The position numbers were made by a program, and so were the translations under genes. From positions 21,850-85,849 of the forward strand of contig JASGCO010000017.1 of NCBI GenBank assembly GCA_030054095.1: a DNA stretch of 64,000 nt. The letters are read 5' to 3'. The stretch is from Sediminibacterium sp. (GTDB taxonomy: Bacteria > Bacteroidota > Bacteroidia > B-17B0 > Aurantibacillaceae). The notes below the pieces were generated by a model. The model had not been told where the DNA came from. It ran no database searches and worked only from the letters and a program-made list of their open reading frames with translations. Below are positions 54,976 through 63,880 of this stretch, one piece after another (the stretch's first letter is position 1; every line of letters begins with the position of its first letter).

Positions 54976-57185
54976 TGCGGTTCTGTTTGCTCCATATTTT
55001 TTTAGCTCTGAGTTTTTATTCGTTCGCTCAACGCGATAGTCTGCGGCAGGATAGCCTGCGCAAAAAAAAGGAAATTGACCTGAATACTATTGATATTACT
55101 ACTGAAAGGGATAACGCGTTTGGTATTTCACGCCTGAATAACATTGAAGGCACAGCCATTTACGCGGGGAAAAAAACAGAGGCCATTTATTTGAAAGATA
55201 TGAATGCAAATCTGGCCACCAACAATAGCCGTCAGTTATTTGCCAAAGTAGCAGGCATCAACATTTTTGAAAATGACGGATCCGGCTCCAGCATTGGGAT
55301 TGGTGGGCGTGGATTAAACCCCAATCGTGTTTCTAACTTTAATACCCGGCAAAATGGTTACGATATTTCTGCCGACGCTTTAGGCTATCCGGAGAGTTAT
55401 TACGTACCTCCTTCTGAAGCCATAGAGCGTATCGAAATACTCAGAGGCGCTGCCAGTTTGCAATATGGCACACAGTTTGGCGGTATGATTAATTATAAAT
55501 TTGCCGATGCATCACCAAAAAAAATAAGCGTTCTGAGTCGGCAAACACTTGGTTCCTTTGGCTTATTTAATTCGTTTAATCAGGTAAGCGGTACACTTAA
55601 CAAATTTTCGTACACTACGTTTTATCAGTACAAACAATATGCTGGCTGGCGTCCCAATTCCTCACTTCAATCGCACAATGCGTTTATACGAATGGGTTAC
55701 ACACTGAACGAACGGGTGAAAATCAGTGGTGAATACACCCACCTGAACTACCTCAATCATCAACCGGGAGGTTTAACCGATAAACAGTTTCTTGCCGATC
55801 CGTCACAAAGCAACAGAACGCGAAATTGGTTCAGGGTAAACTGGAATTTATACAGCCTCACCGGAGACTTTACATTAAGTCCGTCACTAAAATTAAACGT
55901 ACTGCTATTTGGCGTATATGCGGGAAGAGATGCGCTTGGTAATCTCGAGCGTATTGACCGAAAAGATGACACTACCAAAAACCGCAATCTTCTAAAAGAT
56001 ATCTATAATAATCAGGCTGTGGAAATCCGCTTATTGAAACGTTATACGTTACTGAAATACCAGAGTCACTTTTTAATTGGCGCGCGCGCTTACAAAGGGC
56101 AAACATTACGACAACAGGGCGATGCGGACAAAAGTGATCAACCCCGGTTTAGCTTCCTGAATCCGAACAATCTTGAAAACTCCGATTACACGTTTCCCTC
56201 ACGGAATCTGGCCATCTTTGCCGAAAACATTTTCCAATTGGGCAAACGCTGGAATGTAACGCCAGGCATACGGTTCGAATATATTGACACCCGGTCGGAA
56301 GGGTATTACCGCTTGTTAAACCGGGATCTGGCAGGAAATGTTCTATTAGACAAAATCGTTTCCGATAAACGCCGGAATACACGGCAATTCCTGTTAGTTG
56401 GTTTGGGATCTCAGTACAAAATCACACAGTGGCTCGAGGCATATGCCAATTTTAGTCAGAACTACCGCTCCATTAATTTTAACGATATGCGCGTTGCCAA
56501 CCCCAACTTTCAGGTAGATCCGAATCTGAAAGATGAAAACGGCTTTACAATGGATGGTGGATTCAGAGGCGTTCTCAAACAACTTTTGTACTTCGACATC
56601 AGCGGCTTCTGGCTAAATTACAAACAGCGTATTGGCACTGTATTGAAAGTGGACAGTAGTACCTTCCAGATTGTACGTTACCGAACCAATGTGAGTGATA
56701 GTCGCAATACAGGTATAGAAGCTTTTGCTGAACTCGACTGGATTAAGCTATTCCGCAAAAACAGCGCACACCGCTTTAGTACCTTTATAAACGCATCGTT
56801 CATTAACGCTATTTATACAGGCAGTGAACAAAGTGCGTTTAAAAACAAACGGGTAGAATACGTTCCTCAATCCATTGTAAGAACTGGTTTTACTTATGGT
56901 TACAAAGCATTTAGCATCACCTGCCAGTACGCTCATACTGCTGAACAATTTTCAGATGCTACTAACGCTGAAACATCTCCTTCTGCCATTTACGGTCTTA
57001 TTCCCGCATACAGCGTAATGGATATCAGCGCCAGTTACAAATACCGCTTCCTGAATATTTCAGCGGGAGTAAACAACGCTACAAACAGTTCTTACTTCAC
57101 ACGAAGGGCCGAAGGGTATCCGGGACCGGGTATTATCCCTGCTGATCCGGTAAATTACTTCGTTACATTGGGTTTACAATTCTAA
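54975..57185 (+). CDS. TonB-dependent outer-membrane receptor (FecA-like)
   Basis: A 736-residue receptor. Signal peptide (IFLALSFYSFAQ), a plug domain with the TonB-box-side start DLNTIDITTERDN and PSEAIERIEILRGAASLQYG near residue 150, and a 22-strand barrel ending in PVNYFVTLGLQF. No carboxypeptidase-like extra domain and no SusD partner, so sugar uptake is unlikely. It resembles ferric dicitrate/siderophore receptors. The ATG overlaps the HTTM stop (TGATG), so the two are translationally coupled. Substrate is a metal complex by inference. Confidence 0.87.
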   Translation: MRFCLLHIFLALSFYSFAQRDSLRQDSLRKKKEIDLNTIDITTERDNAFGISRLNNIEGTAIYAGKKTEAIYLKDMNANLATNNSRQLFAKVAGINIFENDGSGSSIGIGGRGLNPNRVSNFNTRQNGYDISADALGYPESYYVPPSEAIERIEILRGAASLQYGTQFGGMINYKFADASPKKISVLSRQTLGSFGLFNSFNQVSGTLNKFSYTTFYQYKQYAGWRPNSSLQSHNAFIRMGYTLNERVKISGEYTHLNYLNHQPGGLTDKQFLADPSQSNRTRNWFRVNWNLYSLTGDFTLSPSLKLNVLLFGVYAGRDALGNLERIDRKDDTTKNRNLLKDIYNNQAVEIRLLKRYTLLKYQSHFLIGARAYKGQTLRQQGDADKSDQPRFSFLNPNNLENSDYTFPSRNLAIFAENIFQLGKRWNVTPGIRFEYIDTRSEGYYRLLNRDLAGNVLLDKIVSDKRRNTRQFLLVGLGSQYKITQWLEAYANFSQNYRSINFNDMRVANPNFQVDPNLKDENGFTMDGGFRGVLKQLLYFDISGFWLNYKQRIGTVLKVDSSTFQIVRYRTNVSDSRNTGIEAFAELDWIKLFRKNSAHRFSTFINASFINAIYTGSEQSAFKNKRVEYVPQSIVRTGFTYGYKAFSITCQYAHTAEQFSDATNAETSPSAIYGLIPAYSVMDISASYKYRFLNISAGVNNATNSSYFTRRAEGYPGPGIIPADPVNYFVTLGLQF

Positions 57186-57264
57186 ACCTGCTCCTTTTAC
57201 TCGCGAAAAAGCTATTGCATATCCTATAATCAAATTTTATATTTATTCTTTTAAACTACTTCTA

Positions 57265-57486
57265 ATGAAAACGATACTCTATACCGGACTTGTTTTAATG
57301 AGTTTAAGCTCCTGCAAAAAAAATTTCCGCTGCGAATGTACATTAACTAAAACAAGCAGCGGCGATTATATTAGCACAGAGAGTAACACTTACAAAGAAC
57401 GTAAGAGGGAAGACGCTCAATCTGCCTGTACGGCTAAATCAAGCACCGATCCCTCTACGACCAAAAAATGTGTAATCGTTAACTGA
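57265..57486 (+). CDS. Small Cys-rich lipoprotein
   Basis: A 73-residue lipoprotein with lipobox LSSC (acylated Cys17). The mature part has four more cysteines (RCECTL, SACTAK, KKCVIV), which may form two disulfides or bind a metal. It lies 79 bp downstream of the TonB receptor in the same direction, so it could belong to the uptake operon. No family recognised. Confidence 0.6.
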   Translation: MKTILYTGLVLMSLSSCKKNFRCECTLTKTSSGDYISTESNTYKERKREDAQSACTAKSSTDPSTTKKCVIVN

Positions 57487-57497
57487 TCCGGGAAGTA

Positions 57498-58925
57498 TTA
57501 ATCTTCCTTACTTCCATCATCAGCCATTCGTACTATTTTCGGTGAGAAACGGGCGACTGTATCTACCAGTTCTTTCTGAGATGCCATAACCGTTTCAATG
57601 TTCTTATACGCCATAGGTGCTTCATCTAATCCGGCACCAATCAACGTCACATCGTGATCTTTTAAAATCTGACGTAATTCGTTCTGCGTAACCGTTTTAA
57701 TGGCCTGTGTACGGCTCATACGGCGTCCTGCACCATGAGAAGCGGAATTGATGGCATTAGGCTCGCCCTTTCCGCGAACCAGAAACCCAGGCGCGGTCAT
57801 GGAACCCGGAATAATTCCCATTACCCCTTCCGCGGCAGGAGTCGCTCCTTTACGGTGTACAATGACTTCCTCTCCCATCCAGACTTCTTTCCAGGCAAAG
57901 TTATGGTGGTTCTCCACCTTAGCCAGCACCTGAGCCCCAATGGCTTTAGTTAAACGATCGTGTATCACTTCATGACAGGCGGAAGCGTAATCGCCTGCCA
58001 GATTCATCGCCAGCCAGTATTCCTGTCCTTCCGCACTGTTCATATCCAGATATGCCAGATTAGCCGCTTCGGGTGGCAGCTTACACAGTTCCTTTGCCAA
58101 ACGGGTATAATGTCCGGCCAATGTGGCACCGAAACCACGGGAACCAGAATGCGTCAACAGAGCAAGGTACTTTCCTTTTTTAATATTCAAAGGCGCGTCA
58201 TCTTCCGAAAATTCAATAATTCCGAATTCCACAAAGTGATTTCCTCCACCCGATGTTCCCAATTGTTCTGAGGCTTTATCATGCAAATTTTTAATAAATG
58301 GTGCCGCGTTAAAATCAGCATTATCCAAAATAGCGTGCTCCGCCTTATACTTACCATGCCATCCAGCACCGGCACCAAATTTTGTCCAGGCAATTAACTC
58401 TCGTTTGTACTTAGCAGTATGTTCGTAAAAATGTGTTTCTGGTATATCATATATACTCAGCGCCATTCGGCAACCGATATCCACACCAACACCATACGGT
58501 ATCACCGCGTTCTTTGTTGCCAGAACACCACCAATCGGCAAGCCATAACCCTGATGCGCATCTGGCATTAAGGCTCCGCCAACGGTTACCGGCAGACGCA
58601 TCGCTACATTCATCTGCGATAAGGCCCCCTGCTCTATATGATCCGCACCATAAACGGCGAAATCTGAAGCAGTCTCTTTTAAAGCGACACACGGTTCATT
58701 GGCAGCAGAAATTTTTTCTATAAGTGCTTCCGATACCGGAGCCAGTACCGCATCATCCAGAAAGTGTTCAGGATTGGCCGCTACTTCTTTAAATAGCCCC
58801 AATAGCTCTTCCCGTGTTTTATCGCGCAGCTTCTGTTCCATTAGTGTTATAGCCACACCAATTGCCTTGCTTTGCGGGAAACCTATTTCCAATAAATCAC
58901 TCCCTGTAATGCCAAATTTATTCAT
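57498..58925 (-). CDS. rtcB: RNA-splicing ligase RtcB
   Basis: Joins RNA 2',3'-cyclic phosphate or 3'-phosphate ends to 5'-OH ends with GTP and manganese. The 475-residue protein is longer than E. coli RtcB (408) by an N-terminal region but has the whole active site: PDAHQGYGLPIGG (His124), GVGVDIGCRM (Cys152), GGGNHFVEFG and the guanylylated His in ASHGAGRRMSR. No archease gene (archease often assists RtcB) and no RtcA or RtcR lies nearby. A perfect inverted repeat lies 39 bp before its ATG. Confidence 0.93.
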   Translation of the reverse strand: MNKFGITGSDLLEIGFPQSKAIGVAITLMEQKLRDKTREELLGLFKEVAANPEHFLDDAVLAPVSEALIEKISAANEPCVALKETASDFAVYGADHIEQGALSQMNVAMRLPVTVGGALMPDAHQGYGLPIGGVLATKNAVIPYGVGVDIGCRMALSIYDIPETHFYEHTAKYKRELIAWTKFGAGAGWHGKYKAEHAILDNADFNAAPFIKNLHDKASEQLGTSGGGNHFVEFGIIEFSEDDAPLNIKKGKYLALLTHSGSRGFGATLAGHYTRLAKELCKLPPEAANLAYLDMNSAEGQEYWLAMNLAGDYASACHEVIHDRLTKAIGAQVLAKVENHHNFAWKEVWMGEEVIVHRKGATPAAEGVMGIIPGSMTAPGFLVRGKGEPNAINSASHGAGRRMSRTQAIKTVTQNELRQILKDHDVTLIGAGLDEAPMAYKNIETVMASQKELVDTVARFSPKIVRMADDGSKED

Positions 58926-58963
58926 CGTTATTGTTTTAAATTGTTACGAAACAAAATAACTTT

Positions 58964-58992
58964 ACAACTACGCAGTCGAATTGCGTAGTTGT
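58964..58992. promoter_or_regulatory. Perfect 11-bp inverted repeat upstream of rtcB
   Basis: ACAACTACGCA (58964-58974) and TGCGTAGTTGT (58982-58992) are perfect complements with a 7-base centre that can pair further (G.T and T-A). No T-run follows on either strand, so it is not an intrinsic terminator. It may be a dimeric-regulator operator or a 5'-leader hairpin of rtcB. Confidence 0.55.
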
Positions 58993-59077
58993 GTTCTTTA
59001 TGCAAAAATAAATCTAATTGACTGATTATCAACTATTCTATTTTACATCTGCCTTGTAGTTGTTGCCTAAAAGTCAG

Positions 59078-59107
59078 TTTGAAAATCCAACAATCCTTGT
59101 ACCTTTA
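59078..59107 (+). promoter_or_regulatory. Two-box promoter for the CHAT operon
   Basis: TTTG (59078-59081) and TACCTTTA (59100-59107; 7 of 8 matches to TAnnTTTG) are 18 bases apart, the usual Bacteroidota spacing. The predicted leader is about 45 bases. Confidence 0.5.
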
Positions 59108-59158
59108 TGTAAAATTAAGTATCACAAAGCATATTCATCCTAACTGAAAATTCCCACC

Positions 59159-61981
59159 ATGAAAAAATACCTGTTTCTTGCGGTTATTCTTCACTCATTT
59201 TGTTTATCTGCCCAATTCAATTTGGGTGATCGTCTCAAAGAAAAAGCAAATGAGGCTAAAGAAAAAACCAGAAAAGCCGTTCGCGAAAAAACAACAGAAC
59301 AATGGGAGAAAAAAAGTCAGGAATACGACGAGAGCAATTTTAATTATGCCATTTCATTTCTGGATAATACCGGCTTGTTTGAAGCCAGCGAAAAAGGAAG
59401 CGTTTTTAGCAGTATGCTTCTCAATTCAGCCAAATTAGCGAACGGAGAAGAAAAAAGCATTGAAGACCGCGCATACACCAACCTGAAAAACGGAGAACTG
59501 TTAATGGCCTCCAATCAACATGCCATGGCCGAACAAAGTTTTAAACTGGCCAAAACGCTCTACGAGACTGACGGTAAAACCAACACACTGAACTATTCTC
59601 AGGTCATCAGTAATCTGGCCTTGTTGTATCAATCCCGCGGCCGTTACACCAATGCCAAAACTTACGCCGAAGACGCCATTAAACTGCGTGAAAACCTGGA
59701 CAATAAGGGTATGCTGGCCGTATCCTATAATAATATGGGTGTTTTAAAAAAAGAAACGGGATATTACATTGAAGCCGAATCCTTCTTTAAAAAAGCACAG
59801 GATCTGGCAACCCAGCAAAATGATGCACTGGCCTCGGCTCTGATAAAAAATAATCTGGCAATGACGTATCTGGAAATGAATAAGCTCAATGATGCTGAAA
59901 ACCTGATGAAAACGTCAGTAACCGAAGCGGCTACCGTTCTGAAAGAAAACGCCTCGAATTTCATTAAGCTCCAAATCAATCTGGCTAATGTGTACCGTTT
60001 TCAGAAAAAATACCCCGAGGCGGAAAGTCTGTTCTTAAAATCCATTAAAGAGAAAGAGAAAAAACTGGGCGCACATCCTGACCTCGCGCATCTTAAAAGT
60101 GGACTGGCACAACTCTACATGGATATGGATAAGATCAGCGAGGTAGAACGTTTATTATTAAGCGCGTATGACATCAATAAACGCAAGTTGGGCGAGAAAA
60201 ATCCGGCTACCGTTTCCTCGCAACAGGAATTAGGGAATTTTTACCGCTTTACACGAAAGGAAACCAAAGCCATAGAACTGCTTGAAAAAGTAGTCACCAC
60301 AAAAAAAGAAATATATGGCGAAGAACACCCAAATTACATACAGGCCCTTGAAGACCTTGCTGTTGCTCAAGATCAGAATAACATTACCGCACCTGCCAAA
60401 GACAACTACCTTACTGTTATTGACAATACCCAAAAATACATTAATACCTATTTTAACGCGCTGAATGATAACGAGAAGACACTCTACTGGGACAAAACCT
60501 CCAATCGCCTGCAACGTTTCTATTCCTTTGTGTGTAAAAACACCACCGCTTACCCTGATCTCATTCCTCCGTTTTACAGCACCATCATCAACACAAAAGG
60601 GTTTCTTTTAAATAACTCTTCACAAATACGAGATATCATTGCCGAAAGTTCTGATCCCAGCTTGAAAGAGACGTATCGTCAATGGAAAGCTACCAAAGAA
60701 CATCTGAACAGTGCCTATCAGCTCAGCAAAGATGAACTGACCGAAGAACGCATCAATGTGGACAGCCTTCAGCGCCGGGCGGATGAACTGGAACGCGAAC
60801 TTTCTGCCAAGAGTGCGGAGTTTAAAGAGTCGCAACAGGTAAAAGTCATCAATCCACAGGATATACAGCAATTACTGAAACCTACTGAAGCAGCAGTAGA
60901 AATCATTGAGGTGAATGAATTTCAGAATGGATTTACAGGCAAACAACTATTTAAAGCCTTGCTGGTAACACCATCCGACATAAAACTTATTCATCTGGGT
61001 GATGCGGATGCTATCGTTAATGCTATTAAAGTATTCAGAGAAAAAACAACAGAACGCAAACCGGAAAATGAGGCATACGATATAGTATGGAAAACGCTTG
61101 ATGCTGAACTAAGCGGTGTTACTAAAATTTATCTGGCACTGGACGGAGCTTATCATCAATTAAGCATTAACGCGCTTAAAGACGTCAACGGTAAATACAT
61201 CCTCGATAAATACACCATACAATTTGTGGGTAATACAAAAGACATTATCAGTGTGAAACAAAGTGAAGCCAAACCTTCCAAACCCAAAAATGCCTTGTTG
61301 ATTGGCAATCCGTTCTACGGCAAAAACGAGATGATTGCCCAATTACCCGGAACAGAAGCGGAAGTAAAAAATATTAAAAAAACGCTCAGTACATTTGGCG
61401 TGGTGAACGAAGCCCTGTTTGGCATAAACGCTACGGAAACACGTGTTAAAAAAGCCAAATCACCCAGCATTCTGCATATTGCCACACATGGTTATTTTTT
61501 ACCCGATGTAAGTACCATGGAAGTAACCAAAGTACTGGGAGTAGATATTAATGCAGCACGGCAAAACCCTTTATTGCGAAGTGGTGTATTACTGGCCAAT
61601 TGCGACAATGTATTTGACGAGAACTACAGAGCCGGTGATGCTGACAATGGGGTATTAACCGCTTACGAAGCTATGACCATGAACCTCAGTAAAACGGATC
61701 TGGTAGTTTTAAGTGCTTGCGAAACAGGTTTAGGAAGTGTGAAACAAGGCGAAGGTGTTTTTGGCTTACAACGAGCCTTTCTGATAGCCGGTGCAAAAAG
61801 TATTATTATGAGTTTATGGAGTGTGAGCGATGAAGCAACTATGGAATTGATGACACTCTTTTATACCAATTACGCCAAAACCGGAAATAAACACGACGCG
61901 TTTATAAATGCGCAGAAACAATTAAAGCTAAAATATAAAGATCCCTTTTTCTGGAGTGCCTTTGTAATGCTAAACAAGTAA
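59159..61981 (+). CDS. Secreted TPR-CHAT (caspase-like) protein
   Basis: A 940-residue protein with signal peptide (FLAVILHSFCLSAQ), a Lys/Glu-rich helix, a TPR array (about 105-430, with kinesin-light-chain-like 42-residue repeats), a helical spacer and a CHAT peptidase domain (about 640-940). The His-Cys dyad is intact: His777 in ILHIATHGYF and Cys854 in VLSACETGLG. CHAT enzymes are caspase/separase relatives that cut partner proteins. Here the protein is exported, unlike defence CHAT systems that act in the cytosol. It is followed after 1 bp by a DUF1501 gene. Its target is unknown. Confidence 0.88.
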   Translation: MKKYLFLAVILHSFCLSAQFNLGDRLKEKANEAKEKTRKAVREKTTEQWEKKSQEYDESNFNYAISFLDNTGLFEASEKGSVFSSMLLNSAKLANGEEKSIEDRAYTNLKNGELLMASNQHAMAEQSFKLAKTLYETDGKTNTLNYSQVISNLALLYQSRGRYTNAKTYAEDAIKLRENLDNKGMLAVSYNNMGVLKKETGYYIEAESFFKKAQDLATQQNDALASALIKNNLAMTYLEMNKLNDAENLMKTSVTEAATVLKENASNFIKLQINLANVYRFQKKYPEAESLFLKSIKEKEKKLGAHPDLAHLKSGLAQLYMDMDKISEVERLLLSAYDINKRKLGEKNPATVSSQQELGNFYRFTRKETKAIELLEKVVTTKKEIYGEEHPNYIQALEDLAVAQDQNNITAPAKDNYLTVIDNTQKYINTYFNALNDNEKTLYWDKTSNRLQRFYSFVCKNTTAYPDLIPPFYSTIINTKGFLLNNSSQIRDIIAESSDPSLKETYRQWKATKEHLNSAYQLSKDELTEERINVDSLQRRADELERELSAKSAEFKESQQVKVINPQDIQQLLKPTEAAVEIIEVNEFQNGFTGKQLFKALLVTPSDIKLIHLGDADAIVNAIKVFREKTTERKPENEAYDIVWKTLDAELSGVTKIYLALDGAYHQLSINALKDVNGKYILDKYTIQFVGNTKDIISVKQSEAKPSKPKNALLIGNPFYGKNEMIAQLPGTEAEVKNIKKTLSTFGVVNEALFGINATETRVKKAKSPSILHIATHGYFLPDVSTMEVTKVLGVDINAARQNPLLRSGVLLANCDNVFDENYRAGDADNGVLTAYEAMTMNLSKTDLVVLSACETGLGSVKQGEGVFGLQRAFLIAGAKSIIMSLWSVSDEATMELMTLFYTNYAKTGNKHDAFINAQKQLKLKYKDPFFWSAFVMLNK

Positions 61982-61982
61982 C

Positions 61983-63170
61983 ATGAAAAGACGAAGTTTT
62001 ATAAAACGCAGTGCCCTTGCCAGTGCCTACGCATTAGTACCTTCCTTTCTTAAACCTCTGGAGGCTTTTGATAATAAAGAAGGAAACGAGCGCAATGTGG
62101 TTATTATACAGCTTTCGGGAGGAAACGACGGACTAAATACTATTGTTCCTTTCCGTAATGATTTGTACTACCAGAAACGTCCGAAAATAGCGCTAAAAGG
62201 AGATGCCATTTCCGTTTTGGATAAAGATCTGGCCTTCCATAAGGCTTTAATGCCATTAATGCCATTTTACAGCAATGGCGAGATGGCCATTGTAAACGGA
62301 GTGGGTTATCCCAATCCGGACCGTTCGCATTTCAGGAGCATGGATATATGGCATACCGGCAGCAATAGTAAAGAGTATTTAAAAACAGGATGGATTGGCC
62401 GCTATTTGGATGCGCATTGTCAGCAATCGTATGCCGCCATTGAAGTGGATCAGCAACTCTCTCTGGCCTTAAAAGGCAAACAATTAAACGGACTAGCTGT
62501 AAAAGATGTAAAACAATTGTACAGACAACTAAATGAAACTTACTTTAAAGCCCTCATTGATGCCACAAAAGGAAAAACCTTAACCGAAACCAATCAGGGA
62601 TACTTGTACAAAACACTGTTGCAAACCGAAAGCAGCGCGTCTTACCTGTTCGAAACCACAAAGCTCTACACCAATCCCTTTACGTATCCCAACACCGAAT
62701 TTAGTAAACAGTTAAAAGCCGTTGCTTCTTTCATTCATAGCGGTGTAAAAAGTAAAGTATATTATGTCAGTTTAAGCGGATTTGACACGCATGTTGGCCA
62801 AACCGAAAAACATTCCAGGTTACTGGAACAGTATGCTGAGGGTGTAAGCGCCTTTCTGAATGATCTTAAAAGTCAGAAACACCTTGACAACACACTGGTA
62901 TTTACATTTAGTGAATTTGGCCGCCGGGTTGAAGAAAATGCCAGCAGCGGCACCGACCATGGTACCGCCAATGTAGCGTTTTTGTTTGGTAGCCAATTAA
63001 AGAAAAAAGGAATTGTAAATGATGGCCCGGACCTTGCTAAACTGGAGGATGGTGATTTACTATACAGCGTAGATTTCAGAAGTATATATAAAAATATAAT
63101 TACCAACTGGCTGAATGGTTCTCCAAAAGGGATTGTGGCTGATGATGTAGCCAATTTTAATATTGTTTAA
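61983..63170 (+). CDS. DUF1501 protein with twin-arginine signal
   Basis: A 395-residue protein with an N-terminal RRSFIKRSALASAYALVP twin-arginine-type signal. The DUF1501 domain (alkaline phosphatase/sulfatase superfamily) covers the rest: VVIIQLSGGNDGLNTIVP, NPDRSHFRSMDIWHTG, SLSGFDTHVGQTEKH, TFSEFGRRVEENASSGTDHG. These conserved Asp/His stretches fit a metal site. Cofactor folding in the cytosol would explain Tat export. It follows the CHAT gene by 1 bp and precedes a diheme lipoprotein. Substrate unknown. Confidence 0.87.
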   Translation: MKRRSFIKRSALASAYALVPSFLKPLEAFDNKEGNERNVVIIQLSGGNDGLNTIVPFRNDLYYQKRPKIALKGDAISVLDKDLAFHKALMPLMPFYSNGEMAIVNGVGYPNPDRSHFRSMDIWHTGSNSKEYLKTGWIGRYLDAHCQQSYAAIEVDQQLSLALKGKQLNGLAVKDVKQLYRQLNETYFKALIDATKGKTLTETNQGYLYKTLLQTESSASYLFETTKLYTNPFTYPNTEFSKQLKAVASFIHSGVKSKVYYVSLSGFDTHVGQTEKHSRLLEQYAEGVSAFLNDLKSQKHLDNTLVFTFSEFGRRVEENASSGTDHGTANVAFLFGSQLKKKGIVNDGPDLAKLEDGDLLYSVDFRSIYKNIITNWLNGSPKGIVADDVANFNIV

Positions 63171-63193
63171 AAGTAATTAGGCCCATCCGATTT

Positions 63194-63871
63194 ATGAAAA
63201 AAAGTAAGTATATCATTAACACCATAACACCTCACCGCATTGTGAGTGTATTGCTAATATCTGGTTTGTCCATTATCTTAACCACCTGCACCAAACATGT
63301 AGCCAGCCCTGACAATTGTTTTAATCAGTCCATTCTTCCTGTATTTATCGTTAACTGTGCGCAAAGTGGTTGCCACGATGCTACCAGTAAAAGAGCTGGG
63401 TATAACCTAACGACTTATGACGGTATTATGAAAGGCATTAAAAAAAATCATGCGCTACAATCTGAAATTTATCGTGAAATAAGGGGGAATAATCCTTCTA
63501 TGCCTCCTAAAGGGTACTCAAAACTAAGTAGTCGTGACGTATTAAAAATCAAGAACTGGATTAACTTTGGCGCACCTCAGGATAATTTCTGTTCTGATTG
63601 CGATACCACATTGTATGGTTATACTAATCGTGTAGAAAAAATTGTACAAACCTGGTGTGTAGTTTGTCATAAACCAGGCAACACCAGTGGTAATATTGAT
63701 TTAAGCAATTATAGTGGCGTTGCCAGCGCTATTAAATCAAACAATAATGCCTTTCTTAATTCCATACTGCATGCTCCCGGATATTCTGCTATGCCAAAAG
63801 GTGCTAAACTGGGTGATTGCGAAATAAACGCTATAAAAAAATGGATTTCGGGTGGGTATCCTGAAAATTAA
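63194..63871 (+). CDS. Diheme c-type cytochrome lipoprotein
   Basis: A 225-residue lipoprotein (hydrophobic n-region then ILTTC, Cys32). Two similar halves each carry a haem site and a MPxKG Met ligand. The first site is CAQSGCH, a CX4CH (Cys55, Cys60, His61), with MPPKG near residue 100. The second is CVVCH, a standard CXXCH (Cys155, Cys158, His159), with MPKG near 200. The two halves look like an internal duplication. It ends the CHAT/DUF1501 operon 23 bp after DUF1501, so it may pass electrons to or from that enzyme, or be a structural haem protein. Confidence 0.85.
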   Translation: MKKSKYIINTITPHRIVSVLLISGLSIILTTCTKHVASPDNCFNQSILPVFIVNCAQSGCHDATSKRAGYNLTTYDGIMKGIKKNHALQSEIYREIRGNNPSMPPKGYSKLSSRDVLKIKNWINFGAPQDNFCSDCDTTLYGYTNRVEKIVQTWCVVCHKPGNTSGNIDLSNYSGVASAIKSNNNAFLNSILHAPGYSAMPKGAKLGDCEINAIKKWISGGYPEN

Positions 63872-63880
63872 AATCAGAAA

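Noticed and set aside
57487..57512. Hairpin GGAAG/CTTCC as terminator between the small lipoprotein gene and rtcB
   Set aside because: Only a 5-bp stem with no T-run, and it overlaps the rtcB stop region; too weak to call.
59159..63871. Classical CHAT-based anti-phage defence (Craspase or gasdermin type)
   Set aside because: The CHAT protein is exported and no Cas, gasdermin or nuclease gene is near; the context points to the cell envelope.
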